The position numbers and the translations under genes are program-made. From Mycolicibacterium hippocampi (GTDB lineage: Bacteria; Actinomycetota; Actinomycetes; Mycobacteriales; Mycobacteriaceae): a DNA stretch of 64,000 bases. Location: contig NZ_BLLB01000002.1 in assembly GCF_010723735.1 (NCBI RefSeq), positions 620,001 through 684,000 on the forward strand, read 5' to 3'. Every line of letters begins with the position of its first letter. Positions within the stretch are counted from its first letter, which is position 1. Below the pieces are notes generated by a model, which worked only from the letters and a program-made list of their open reading frames with translations, was not told where the DNA came from and made no database searches. This document shows, piece after piece, positions 35,575-44,116 of this stretch.

Positions 35575-36429
35575 TCAGGGCACCCGGGTGACGACGACGT
35601 CGACGGGGTGGGGCAGCATGCCGGGACGGCCAGGTAGGGAGATCTCGCGCAGGTAGTCGAGCAACCACTCGCGAGGTTCGGGTTCGAGAGCCCGCGAACG
35701 GGCTCCGATGAGGAAGTCCAGCACAGCCTCCCCGCGACCGACAGGGTCACCCAACGCCTCGCCCGCATCGAGGTGTCCGACGATGGTCTCGGTCTCGGTT
35801 CTCGAGGACAGCCCGCGCCGCTCGAGCTGCGCGCGGACGTCCTCGGCGAACCACGGTTTCGACCCGCCCCAAGGGCAGAGCAGTTCGGTCAACACGCACA
35901 GCGGCCGCAGCGGTGCGATGGCCGCCACCAGCAGCCCGCCGGGCCTGACCATGCTCAGAGCGTGGTCCATCGCCGCCGACAGATCCGCGACGTAGTACAG
36001 CGAATGCACGAAGTGCACCAGATCGACGGGCGGACCGGCGACGTGGTCGGCGAACTCACCCACGATGACGGCAGGTGTCAGCGTTTCGACGTCGAGTGCA
36101 TGGAGGCGGGTGCTGAACTCCGCCGCGGCCGGTGGGTGCGGTTCCACCCCGGTGTAGTGCACCCGGCGCCCGCCTGCGGCGAACGCGGCGGCCAGTGGCG
36201 CGTCGACACTTCCGTCACCGACGCCGACGCCGACGACGCGCACGGGGTCGTGGCCGGGGAACCTCGGCGGCAATTCGGTGGCCAGCCACGACTGCAGTCG
36301 CGGGCGCTGATCGCTGGCCGCCTCGTACAGGGCGTGGGTGTAGGCGTACCGCTGCGGCGACAGTGCCGGCAGCGCAGGTCGATCGAGGATGTGCGCCCGA
36401 AGTCCATCGAGGGGCAGGGGCGGCCCCAT
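35575..36429 (-). CDS. SAM-dependent methyltransferase (class I)
   Basis: A 284-residue methyltransferase. The glycine motif is VVGVGVGDGSVDAPLA (about 63-78), followed by acidic VEPHPPAA and a motif IV region VDLVHFVHSLYYVADL, reminiscent of histamine-methyltransferase-like folds. The substrate is unknown. The ATG at 36429 has no good Shine-Dalgarno; a GTG three codons upstream is also open. It is divergent from another methyltransferase gene. Confidence 0.78.
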   Translation of the reverse strand: MGPPLPLDGLRAHILDRPALPALSPQRYAYTHALYEAASDQRPRLQSWLATELPPRFPGHDPVRVVGVGVGDGSVDAPLAAAFAAGGRRVHYTGVEPHPPAAAEFSTRLHALDVETLTPAVIVGEFADHVAGPPVDLVHFVHSLYYVADLSAAMDHALSMVRPGGLLVAAIAPLRPLCVLTELLCPWGGSKPWFAEDVRAQLERRGLSSRTETETIVGHLDAGEALGDPVGRGEAVLDFLIGARSRALEPEPREWLLDYLREISLPGRPGMLPHPVDVVVTRVP

Positions 36430-36539
36430 CACTGTCACTGACGCCAGTGTCCACCGAAAACCCCAGCGAACCCACCGATGTCCGAGGCCGACACTGTTGC
36501 GTAAGAAACAGCCCCCGGGATCCGTGGTTGGCTGGACCG

Positions 36540-37358
36540 GTGAGCCCACCCGATACCGCGCAGCGCAGCCTGGACCACTGGAGCGAGGCCGGCCGATCGG
36601 AGATGCAGGCGTTCTACGCCCTGGCCACCGAGGACTACCGTCAACTGGCCGCTGCCCGGTCGTGGGGCGCCGACCTGGCCAGGCACGCGGTCGACGGTCG
36701 GGTCCGGCTCCTCGATGTGGCGTGTGGGAGTGGGAAGTTCCCGGCCGCGCTGCTCGCTGCGGGGTTGCCCGCGCAACCGGTTGTCGACGTCGATCTGCTC
36801 GACCCCTCTGCATTCAGCATCGCCGAGGCGCGCCGGGCACTGGCCCCGCCGTTCGCCGCCGCAGCCGAGCACGAGGTGTTCCTGCAGGACTTCACCGGCA
36901 CCGGTTACGACGTCGCTTGGGCCACCCATGCGTTGTACGCACTACCGCCGGCCGAACTCGGTGCCGGCGTCGCGAAAATGGTTGCGGCGCTGCGCCCCGG
37001 CGGGTTCGGCGCTGTCGCGCAGGCGTCGTCGCGCTCGCATTACCTGAGCTTCTACGACGCTTACCGTGCCTCGTTCGCGCCTGATGCCACGCCCTATACT
37101 GCCGCCGAAGAGGTCACAGCGGCTCTTCGCGCAGCCGGCGCACCAGTCGAGATCCAGGCGCTGCCCTACCGCACCGGGACGTCCGATCGTGCTGTGGCGG
37201 AGGGCTTCCTGCAACGCTGCGCGTTCGACGACGCGGTGACGCTGGACCAGATGGAGGCCAGCGAGGTGCTCGGTGAGTATCTGGCCGGCTGCCGCGGTGG
37301 CGACGGCGCGTACGAGTTCCAGCACGAAGCTCACCTGATCACCTGGCGGCAACAATGA
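36540..37358 (+). CDS. Class I SAM-dependent methyltransferase
   Basis: A 272-residue methyltransferase with motif LLDVACGSGKFPAALLA (about 59-75), an acidic loop VVDVDLLDP, and WATHALYALP as motif IV. It overlaps the PhyH dioxygenase by 4 bp (ATGA), so the two act in one operon, with the cyclase close behind. A carotenoid hydroxyl or other small lipid is a possible acceptor, unproven. The start is uncertain: the GTG at 36540 is chosen for length; the ATG at 36603 is the alternative. Confidence 0.78.
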   Translation: MSPPDTAQRSLDHWSEAGRSEMQAFYALATEDYRQLAAARSWGADLARHAVDGRVRLLDVACGSGKFPAALLAAGLPAQPVVDVDLLDPSAFSIAEARRALAPPFAAAAEHEVFLQDFTGTGYDVAWATHALYALPPAELGAGVAKMVAALRPGGFGAVAQASSRSHYLSFYDAYRASFAPDATPYTAAEEVTAALRAAGAPVEIQALPYRTGTSDRAVAEGFLQRCAFDDAVTLDQMEASEVLGEYLAGCRGGDGAYEFQHEAHLITWRQQ

Positions 37359-38332
37359 TTCGCAATCCGCATCTGTCCGAGTCGACCGCAGCGGGTGCGC
37401 CGTCCGACGTCGCCGTGGAATGGGACCGGGGCAACGACCAGTGGTGGGACTGGTACATGTCGCTGGCCGACGGCCCCGCCCCCGCCGGCCCGCTCATCGA
37501 TCCGCCGCCACACGATCCAGGGCCGCTGCCGTCCGACGACGAGGTGGCCGCGGAACTCGCCGAGCCCTACCCGGTCACCACGTCGCAGATCGAGCAGTTC
37601 GAATCGGACGCGTTCATCAAGTTGCCCGGTGTGCTGACTCCGGGGACGGTGGCGCGGCTGCGAACCCGGCTGCGCGAGCTGCTGGACGAGGCCGTCGACC
37701 CGGGGGTCGGATTCCAGAGTCGCGAGATGATGTGGCTGGAGGATGACCTCATTCGCACCGCGGTCCTGTCGCCACGCCTCGGCGGCATCGGAGCCGCGCT
37801 GCTGCACACCAGCCAGGTCCGGCTCTACCACGACAACGCCCTGTCGAAGGAGCCTGGTGCGGGGCGCACCCCGTGGCACCACGACGCCCATCACTTCCCG
37901 CTGGACTCACCCGAGGTGCTGACAGCGTGGATCCCGTTGCAGCCGACCCCGCGCGAGATGGGCCCGCTGGCCTTCGCCCGTGGTGCCGACATCGCAACAC
38001 TGGTCTCCGACCTCGAATTCGACAAGCACGGAACGTCGTTCGACCGTGGTGTTTCGGCAATCCTTCGCGCACAAGCGATCCCGGTCGAAGACGGCCCGTT
38101 CGCGGCGGGTGAGGTGAGCTTCCACTCCGCCGGCTGCTTCCACAACGCCGGCGCGAACCGGACCAGCACCGCACGCGTCGTGCTGGCCACGACGTACTTC
38201 GCCGACGGCACCCGGGTGGTACCCAACCCCACCATGGTCAGCGGTGACTGGCGCAAGTTCATCCCCGGCGCCGAGCCGGGTCAGGTGGTGGCCAGCACCC
38301 GGAACCCACTGCTGGCGCGTGCCACGAACTAG
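37355..38332 (+). CDS. Phytanoyl-CoA dioxygenase (PhyH) family protein
   Basis: A 325-residue Fe(II)/2-oxoglutarate oxygenase. Iron ligands are visible: His175-x-Asp177 in TPWHHDAHHF and distal His263 in GCFHNAGANRT, with Arg269 for 2-oxoglutarate. The core is the PhyH barrel (about 70-300). These enzymes hydroxylate lipids or small molecules. It is between a coupled methyltransferase (4-bp overlap) and a lycopene cyclase 22 bp downstream, so it is a candidate for hydroxylating the carotenoid end group, for example at C-2'. That is inference. Confidence 0.87.
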   Translation: MIRNPHLSESTAAGAPSDVAVEWDRGNDQWWDWYMSLADGPAPAGPLIDPPPHDPGPLPSDDEVAAELAEPYPVTTSQIEQFESDAFIKLPGVLTPGTVARLRTRLRELLDEAVDPGVGFQSREMMWLEDDLIRTAVLSPRLGGIGAALLHTSQVRLYHDNALSKEPGAGRTPWHHDAHHFPLDSPEVLTAWIPLQPTPREMGPLAFARGADIATLVSDLEFDKHGTSFDRGVSAILRAQAIPVEDGPFAAGEVSFHSAGCFHNAGANRTSTARVVLATTYFADGTRVVPNPTMVSGDWRKFIPGAEPGQVVASTRNPLLARATN

Positions 38333-38354
38333 TCCGCCGGGCACGATGGGACCA

Positions 38355-39542
38355 ATGGACGTATTGGTGGTCGGTGCCGGGCCTGCCGGGATGGCCCTGG
38401 CTGGGGCGTGTGGGCGACTCGGGTTGGTGACCGGACTGCTCGACCCGGCTCCGGAGCGGCCCTGGACGGCGACCTACGGGATGTGGAGCCCGGAGCTGCC
38501 TGCCGACCTGCCGGCATCGGTGATTGCGGCCCGCGCCGCCGGCCGGGCGATCGCGCTGACGGAACACCGGTTGGGCTGGGATTACGCCGTCCTCGACGTG
38601 CCGGCGCTGCGTGCGCACCTCGGCGAGCGGCTGACGGGGGTGCAGATCCATACCGGGCGCGCGGTGGGGTCGCCGGAGGTCGGCGTCGTCGAGTTGGCCG
38701 ACGGGTCACATCTGCGGGCATCGGTGGTGGTCGACGCCGGAGGCCGGGCGCGGCCCCTGGACCCGACGCCGTCGCGGCGCGCGGCTGCTGCACAGACTGC
38801 GTACGGGCTGGTCATCGACGAAGGCACAGCCGCGCGGCTGACCGCGCCCGGCGACGCCTTGTTCATGGACTGGCGCGCCGACCACGGTGAGACCGGCTGG
38901 CCGACGTTTCTCTACGTGGTGCCGCTCGGCGGCGGGCAGGTGCTGGTCGAGGAGACCTCGCTGGCGCGGCGGCCGGCGCTACCGCTGCCGACGCTGCGTC
39001 GACGGCTGCACACCCGGCTGGCCCGTCACGGCGTCCACCCGCCGGCGGACGCCCGATCGGAGAAGGTCTCGTTCCGGGTCGACCATCCGCGACACCGCGG
39101 GGTCGGCGTGCTCGGATTCGGTGCCGCCGCCCCGTTGATTCATCCGGCGACCGGGTTCAGCCTGGCTGCATCCCTGAGGCTCGCTCCGCAGGTAGCCGCC
39201 TCGCTCGCAGCACACCTCCCGGACGGGCCGGAAAAGGCACTGGCGGCGGCCCGGAAAACCGTCTGGCCGCTCGACGCGCGGGTGGTCCACCACTTTCGGC
39301 GGATCGGCCTCGAGGCGCTATTGCGGATGCGACCGGCCGATGTCCCGGGATTCTTCGAGCAGTTCTTCGCCCTGCCCGAGGCCCATCGCTGGACCTACCT
39401 CACCGCCCGCGACGATGTCCGCGGCAACGTCGCCGCGCTGACCAGCCTCTTCCAGACGTCGAACGGCCGGTTACGTCGCCACCTCGTCACCTCAGCCATA
39501 CGCCCCCCGCTGCACGCCAACGACCCGGCGACATCGTCTTGA
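38355..39542 (+). CDS. Lycopene cyclase (CrtL/CrtY family)
   Basis: A 395-residue FAD-binding cyclase. Motifs are DVLVVGAGPAGMALAGACG (about 2-20), YGMWSPEL, the family signature FLYVVPLGGGQVLVEETSLA (about 177-196) and HPATGFSLAASLR (about 258-270). It closes one or both ends of lycopene to beta-rings without net redox change. The ATG at 38355 puts the FAD motif at the N-terminus; the ATG at 38346 is an alternative. It completes the methyltransferase-PhyH-cyclase operon and abuts, convergent, the sensor kinase gene. Confidence 0.87.
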   Translation: MDVLVVGAGPAGMALAGACGRLGLVTGLLDPAPERPWTATYGMWSPELPADLPASVIAARAAGRAIALTEHRLGWDYAVLDVPALRAHLGERLTGVQIHTGRAVGSPEVGVVELADGSHLRASVVVDAGGRARPLDPTPSRRAAAAQTAYGLVIDEGTAARLTAPGDALFMDWRADHGETGWPTFLYVVPLGGGQVLVEETSLARRPALPLPTLRRRLHTRLARHGVHPPADARSEKVSFRVDHPRHRGVGVLGFGAAAPLIHPATGFSLAASLRLAPQVAASLAAHLPDGPEKALAAARKTVWPLDARVVHHFRRIGLEALLRMRPADVPGFFEQFFALPEAHRWTYLTARDDVRGNVAALTSLFQTSNGRLRRHLVTSAIRPPLHANDPATSS

Positions 39543-41051
39543 CTACACCGGCGCGTATTGCGCGGCCACGGCGGCTGCGGGCAGTCGCACCGTGAACGTC
39601 GTCAAACCAGAGTCACAGTCGACACCAACCGACCCGCCGTGCGCCTCCACGATGGACGCGGCGATCGACAGGCCCAGCCCGAAGCTCCCCGCCTGACGCG
39701 ACCGCGATTTGTCGGCACGGACGAACCGCTCGAACAGATGCGGGAGCAACTCGCGGTCGATTCCGGGTCCGTCGTCGGTGACCGCCAGCTCCACGTGGCC
39801 GGTGCCGTCGTCCGAGGTCTCGGCGACGAGGGTGGTGGTGACCGTGGTGCCGGCGGGCGTGTGAACCCGGGCGTTTGACAGCAGGTTGGCCAACGTCTGA
39901 TGCAGCCTCGCCCGGTCCCCGCGCACCCAGACCGGACCGTCGGGGGCCTCGACCGCCCAGCGATGCTCGGGTGCGGACACCGCCGCGTCGTTGACGGCGT
40001 CGACGACGATCTCGGTCAGGTCCACATCGGCGGTGTCCAGGTCCTGGCCCTCATCGAGCCGGGCCAGCAGCAGCAGGTCGGCGACCAGTGCGTGCATCCG
40101 CTGCGTTTCGGCTTCGATGCGCGCCAGGGAGTACTCGGTGGTCTCCGGTAGCACGGCGCTGTCCTGCCGGGTCAACTGCGCGTAACCGTGGATGGCGGCC
40201 AACGGGGTGCGGAGTTCGTGGCTGGCGTCGGTGACGAATTGGCGCATCCGCCGGTCGGATGCGGCGACGTCGGCCAGGGCGTGTTCGACGTGGTCGAGCA
40301 GCCGGTTGAGCGTGTCACCGACAAGCCCGACCTCGGTCCGGGGATCGGTGTCACCGGCGGGTACCCGCACTGTGATCGCGTGGTTGTCCCGGTCGAGGGG
40401 AAGTGTCGCCACCTCCGCGGCGGTCGCGGCGACACGGCGAAGGGGGCGCAACGCGATGCCGACGATCGCGACGGTGAACAGCGCCGTGATCACCAGCGCG
40501 AGCACTGTCATCCCTGAGACCACAGCAGTCGAGCGCACCATCGCCACCCACGCAGGTGACCGCGACACCCCGGTCACCAGGACTTCGTCACCGTCACCCG
40601 GGTGGCTGACCATTCGGTACCACTCCAGGCCGGGCAACTCGACCGTGCGCGGCTCCGCGCCGAGCGGCGACAGGTTCTCGATGGTTGCGACTGCCTCGGG
40701 CGGCAACGGCTCCGCCTCACCGCCGACGAAGTGCGCAGAGTCGACGACCCTGCCGTTCTGGATCAGCGCGATCACGTTGCCGGGTGCCTGGCCCATGACA
40801 TACCCGAGCGGCTTCATCGCCCCCGGGGGCGGCAGCTCACCTGAGGGCAGGGGCGTGGTCCGATACTTCGTCACCGTCTTGCTGAACCCGTCGGCGGCGC
40901 CGGACAGCTGGGAGTCGATCATGCCGAGAATCGAGGACCGCATCGTCAGGACCGCCATCGTCCCGAATGTCGCCAGGGCGACGGTGACGACAACCGAGAC
41001 ACCGACGACGAGTTGTCGACGCAGGCTCCAGCTCTTCCAGGACCGCATCAT
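39543..41051 (-). CDS. Two-component sensor histidine kinase
   Basis: A 502-residue membrane kinase: TM1 about 13-37, an extracytoplasmic sensor of about 135 residues, TM2 about 175-200, HAMP (about 201-260), H-box with His278 (FVTDASHELRTPLAA), then N, G1 (DDGPGID), F and G2 (FGLGLSIA) boxes. Its ATG overlaps the response regulator stop by 4 bp. Sizes (502/256) are close to M. tuberculosis TrcS/TrcR, but I cannot settle orthology against TcrY/TcrX-type systems. The signal is unknown; the carotenoid genes beside it are possible targets. Confidence 0.9.
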   Translation of the reverse strand: MMRSWKSWSLRRQLVVGVSVVVTVALATFGTMAVLTMRSSILGMIDSQLSGAADGFSKTVTKYRTTPLPSGELPPPGAMKPLGYVMGQAPGNVIALIQNGRVVDSAHFVGGEAEPLPPEAVATIENLSPLGAEPRTVELPGLEWYRMVSHPGDGDEVLVTGVSRSPAWVAMVRSTAVVSGMTVLALVITALFTVAIVGIALRPLRRVAATAAEVATLPLDRDNHAITVRVPAGDTDPRTEVGLVGDTLNRLLDHVEHALADVAASDRRMRQFVTDASHELRTPLAAIHGYAQLTRQDSAVLPETTEYSLARIEAETQRMHALVADLLLLARLDEGQDLDTADVDLTEIVVDAVNDAAVSAPEHRWAVEAPDGPVWVRGDRARLHQTLANLLSNARVHTPAGTTVTTTLVAETSDDGTGHVELAVTDDGPGIDRELLPHLFERFVRADKSRSRQAGSFGLGLSIAASIVEAHGGSVGVDCDSGLTTFTVRLPAAAVAAQYAPV

Positions 41052-41818
41052 TCCGCCGGTCGCAGCATGTACCCGACACCGCGCACGGTGTGCAGCATCG
41101 GCTCGCGGTCGGCGTCGATCTTCTTGCGTAGATACGAGACGTACAGATCCACGATGCTGGTCCGGCCGCCGAAGTCGTAGTCCCAGACCTGGCGCAGTAT
41201 CTCGTTGCGGCTCAGAGCGCGTCGTGGATTGCGCATCAGCATGCGCAACAGATCGAACTCGGTGGACGTCAACGAGATCGACACACCACCGCGGGTGACC
41301 TCGCGGCTCGCGACATCGAGTGCGAGATCACCCACCTTGAGCGACTCGTCGGTGGCCGGGGTGAGGTAGGCCGTTCTGCGCAGCAGCCCACGCAGCCGGG
41401 CCACGAGTTCCTCGAGCGAGAACGGCTTGGTCATGTAGTCATCGCCGCCGGCGGTCAGCCCGGTGACCCTGTCGACCACCGAGTCCCGCGCGGTCAGGAA
41501 CAGCGTGGGCGTGTAGCTGCCGGACTCACGAATTTGCGCCAGCACACCGAGTCCGTCGGTGTCGGGCAACATGATGTCCAGCACGAGAAGATCGGGTGTG
41601 TTGGCCCGGTATTTGTCGACGGCCTCCGCCGCATCGTGGGCGACGTCGATCTCCCACCCTTCGTAACGCAAGGCCATCCGTACCAGGTTCGTCAGGGCAC
41701 GTTCGTCGTCGACGAGCAGCACCCGGATGGGCGACCCGTCGACGCGGTACATCCTGGGCAGCTGGCCCAGGATCGCACGACGGGGCGCGTGGTCGTTGTT
41801 CACCGGCGCGGACGTCAC
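41048..41818 (-). CDS. OmpR/PhoB-family response regulator
   Basis: A 256-residue regulator: receiver domain (about 31-145) with acidic pocket VDDE and phospho-acceptor Asp81 (LVLDIMLPDTDG), conserved Thr (LFLTARD) and Lys (MTKPFSLEEL), then a winged helix (about 165-254; RNEILRQVWDYDFGGRTSIV). GTG start at 41818. It is the first gene of the pair with the histidine kinase. The N-terminal extension of about 30 residues is longer than in most OmpR proteins. Confidence 0.92.
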   Translation of the reverse strand: MTSAPVNNDHAPRRAILGQLPRMYRVDGSPIRVLLVDDERALTNLVRMALRYEGWEIDVAHDAAEAVDKYRANTPDLLVLDIMLPDTDGLGVLAQIRESGSYTPTLFLTARDSVVDRVTGLTAGGDDYMTKPFSLEELVARLRGLLRRTAYLTPATDESLKVGDLALDVASREVTRGGVSISLTSTEFDLLRMLMRNPRRALSRNEILRQVWDYDFGGRTSIVDLYVSYLRKKIDADREPMLHTVRGVGYMLRPAE

Positions 41819-41968
41819 CGATCCATTGTTGCGCCTCCGCAGGCCGCTGGCCAGGGTTCATAGACGTTTCATATTTTGTGCGCCGCGCTGACGCCGCGGC
41901 GGAGTGCGATCTTTGTGTTCGATGTGAGAATCCCCTACGGGACGGGCAGCGAACCTACCGTCGCAGTC

Positions 41969-42619
41969 ATGAAACCTGTGACAGCAGAGCATGAATCGTT
42001 GGTCCACTACGAAGGAGGACACCAATGTCAGGATCTGGCAGCCTGTTTCGAGAGCGAGGTGATGCCGCTGCGTGCCGAATTGATGCGGGCGGCGACGCGG
42101 CTGACCAATGGGGGCGCCGGCGCCGAAGATCTGCTGCAGGACGCGCTACTTCGGGCGTTCCGCAGCTACGGAACGTTCAGCCCCGGAACGAATGCCAGAG
42201 CCTGGATGCACCAGATCCTGAGGAACACGTGGATCAACAACTACCGCGCCTCACAGCGACGGGTGGCCGAAGTGTCGATGGAGGCCGTCGCAGAACAGAC
42301 CGGCGATGATCCCGACTCGCAGGGGACCCTGTCGGCAGAGCAGACATTCATTGCGGCACAACCTGATCCCGCGGTACGGGCGGCATTGGCGGTGCTGAAC
42401 GAAGACTTCCGGACAGTGGTGTACCTGACGGATATCGAAGGCTATCCCTACGCAGAGGTGGCCGCCATGATGAACACGCCTGTCGGCACGGTGATGTCGA
42501 GGCTGCACCGGGCCCGGCGTCAGTTGCGTCTGCTGCTGGGTGATGGCGCGCGGCGCCGGCGGCTCATCGAGACCCGGCAGAAGGTCGATCTCGTGGAGGA
42601 TCTGCGCGCCACCGGGTGA
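41969..42619 (+). CDS. ECF sigma factor of the SigH/SigE type
   Basis: A 216-residue sigma factor, the same length as M. tuberculosis SigH and similar in pattern: region 2 (about 20-90) with AEDLLQDALLRAFRSYGTF, AWMHQILRNTWINNYR, and region 4 (about 135-195) with YLTDIEGYPYAEVAAMMNTP and GTVMSRLHRARRQLR. SigH-type factors respond to oxidative and heat stress. No ZAS-type anti-sigma gene (HxxxCxxC) follows, unlike sigH-rshA; the next gene encodes a lipoprotein. The ATG at 41969 is chosen to match SigH length. It is probably one of several SigH paralogues. Confidence 0.87.
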   Translation: MKPVTAEHESLVHYEGGHQCQDLAACFESEVMPLRAELMRAATRLTNGGAGAEDLLQDALLRAFRSYGTFSPGTNARAWMHQILRNTWINNYRASQRRVAEVSMEAVAEQTGDDPDSQGTLSAEQTFIAAQPDPAVRAALAVLNEDFRTVVYLTDIEGYPYAEVAAMMNTPVGTVMSRLHRARRQLRLLLGDGARRRRLIETRQKVDLVEDLRATG

Positions 42620-42673
42620 TCACATTCGACGGCTTCGCACCGTGCGTCAGGGCAGGCGGCTACCGTCGATCGG

Positions 42674-44107
42674 GTGACGGTGTCAGGATCGCGCTTCGGC
42701 CGGGCGTTCCCGGTCGCGGCCGTCCTGCTCACCCTCAGCATGGTCCTATCGTGCGAACGCGCGGCGTCCCCACCGCCGGCCACGACGTCGGCCGCTGTGC
42801 CGGCCACGACGCCGGCAACCGCACCGCCGTCGGCCCCACCGGCACCGACCGGATGGGACGTGACTGCGGCACATGATTTCGCCGCCGTCTCGCAACTGGT
42901 GGACGACGCGATCGCGGCGCGCCGCCTGCCAGGTGCGGTGGTCCAGATCGGCCACGCCGGCAAGATCGTCTTCCACCAGGCTTTCGGCGTACGCAAGCTG
43001 GCCGGCGAACCCGGACTGGACGGAGCACCGTCGCCCGCCGAGCCGATGACCGAGGACACGATCTTCGATCTGGCGTCACTGACGAAGAGCATCGCGACCG
43101 CGACCGCCGTCCTGCAGCTCCACGAACAGGGCCGGGTGCAGATCGACGAACCCGTGCAGAGCTACCTACCCCGATTCAATCCGGCAGGAGACCCGCGGCG
43201 GGCGCAGGTGACGCTGCGTATGTTGCTCACGCACACGTCGGGTATCGCGGGGGATCTGAGCCTGGACGGTCCGTGGGGACTGGACAAGCCCGACAAGGCG
43301 GACGGCATTCGCCGCGCTCTTGCCGCGTTGGTGGTGTTCGATCCAGGGCTGTTTCACTACTCCGACATCAACTTCATCCTGCTCGGTGTGCTGGTCGAAA
43401 AGCTCACCGGCGAGGCGATCGACGTCTATGTCGAGGACAACGTGTTCACGCCGCTCGGCATGACCGACACCCACTACTTCCCGAAGGGGACGACGTTGGG
43501 TACGGATCTGCTGGCCCGCGTGGCGCCGACGGCACGCAACGAAGACAGCCGGGATGACCCGGCCAGGAATCCCGACTACTTCGATCAGCTTCGCGGTACG
43601 GTCCACGATCCGACCGCACGCCGCATGGGTGGCGTGACCGGCAGCGCGGGGGTGTTCTCGACGGCAGAGGATGTCGGCCGGTTCGCACAGGCCCTGCTCG
43701 ATCGTCTCGCCGGCCGGCCGAGCAGGTTTCCACTGACGCAGTCGACGTTGGAGCTGATGACGACTCCGCAGCAGCCCGGGCACACCGCTGAACAACTCGA
43801 AGCAGCCAACACCACCAGCCGGGAAGCGGCCACACCTGACTATCCAGCTGTGAGCGGCCAGAACCTCCGTGGCTTCGGCTGGGATATCGATACGGCTCAA
43901 TCCAGGCCGCGTGGCACGATTTTCCCTATCGGTAGTTTCGGCCACACCGGCTTCACCGGGACAACGCTGTGGATCGACCCCGGGTCAGACACCTACGTGG
44001 TGGTCCTGTCGAATGTCATCCATCAGCGCGGGGGTCCGCCGATCGCGGCGCTGAGCGGTCAGGTGGCCACCGCGGCTGCCCGGGTTCTGCGTCTCTACGG
44101 CCACTAG
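42674..44107 (+). CDS. Beta-lactamase-family serine hydrolase lipoprotein
   Basis: A 477-residue exported protein. Signal peptide with lipobox VLSC (Cys27), a Pro/Ala/Thr linker (about 30-60), then a penicillin-binding/beta-lactamase fold with S-L-T-K (Ser135-Lys138), Y-S-D (FHYSD, about 221) and a His-x-Gly motif near the end (GHTGFTG). This layout is common in EstB-like esterases and DD-peptidases of family S12. Probable role is at the cell wall; true beta-lactam hydrolysis is doubtful. GTG start at 42674, 54 bp after the sigma factor, so they may be co-transcribed. Confidence 0.87.
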   Translation: MTVSGSRFGRAFPVAAVLLTLSMVLSCERAASPPPATTSAAVPATTPATAPPSAPPAPTGWDVTAAHDFAAVSQLVDDAIAARRLPGAVVQIGHAGKIVFHQAFGVRKLAGEPGLDGAPSPAEPMTEDTIFDLASLTKSIATATAVLQLHEQGRVQIDEPVQSYLPRFNPAGDPRRAQVTLRMLLTHTSGIAGDLSLDGPWGLDKPDKADGIRRALAALVVFDPGLFHYSDINFILLGVLVEKLTGEAIDVYVEDNVFTPLGMTDTHYFPKGTTLGTDLLARVAPTARNEDSRDDPARNPDYFDQLRGTVHDPTARRMGGVTGSAGVFSTAEDVGRFAQALLDRLAGRPSRFPLTQSTLELMTTPQQPGHTAEQLEAANTTSREAATPDYPAVSGQNLRGFGWDIDTAQSRPRGTIFPIGSFGHTGFTGTTLWIDPGSDTYVVVLSNVIHQRGGPPIAALSGQVATAAARVLRLYGH

Positions 44108-44116
44108 GTTGTCGGG

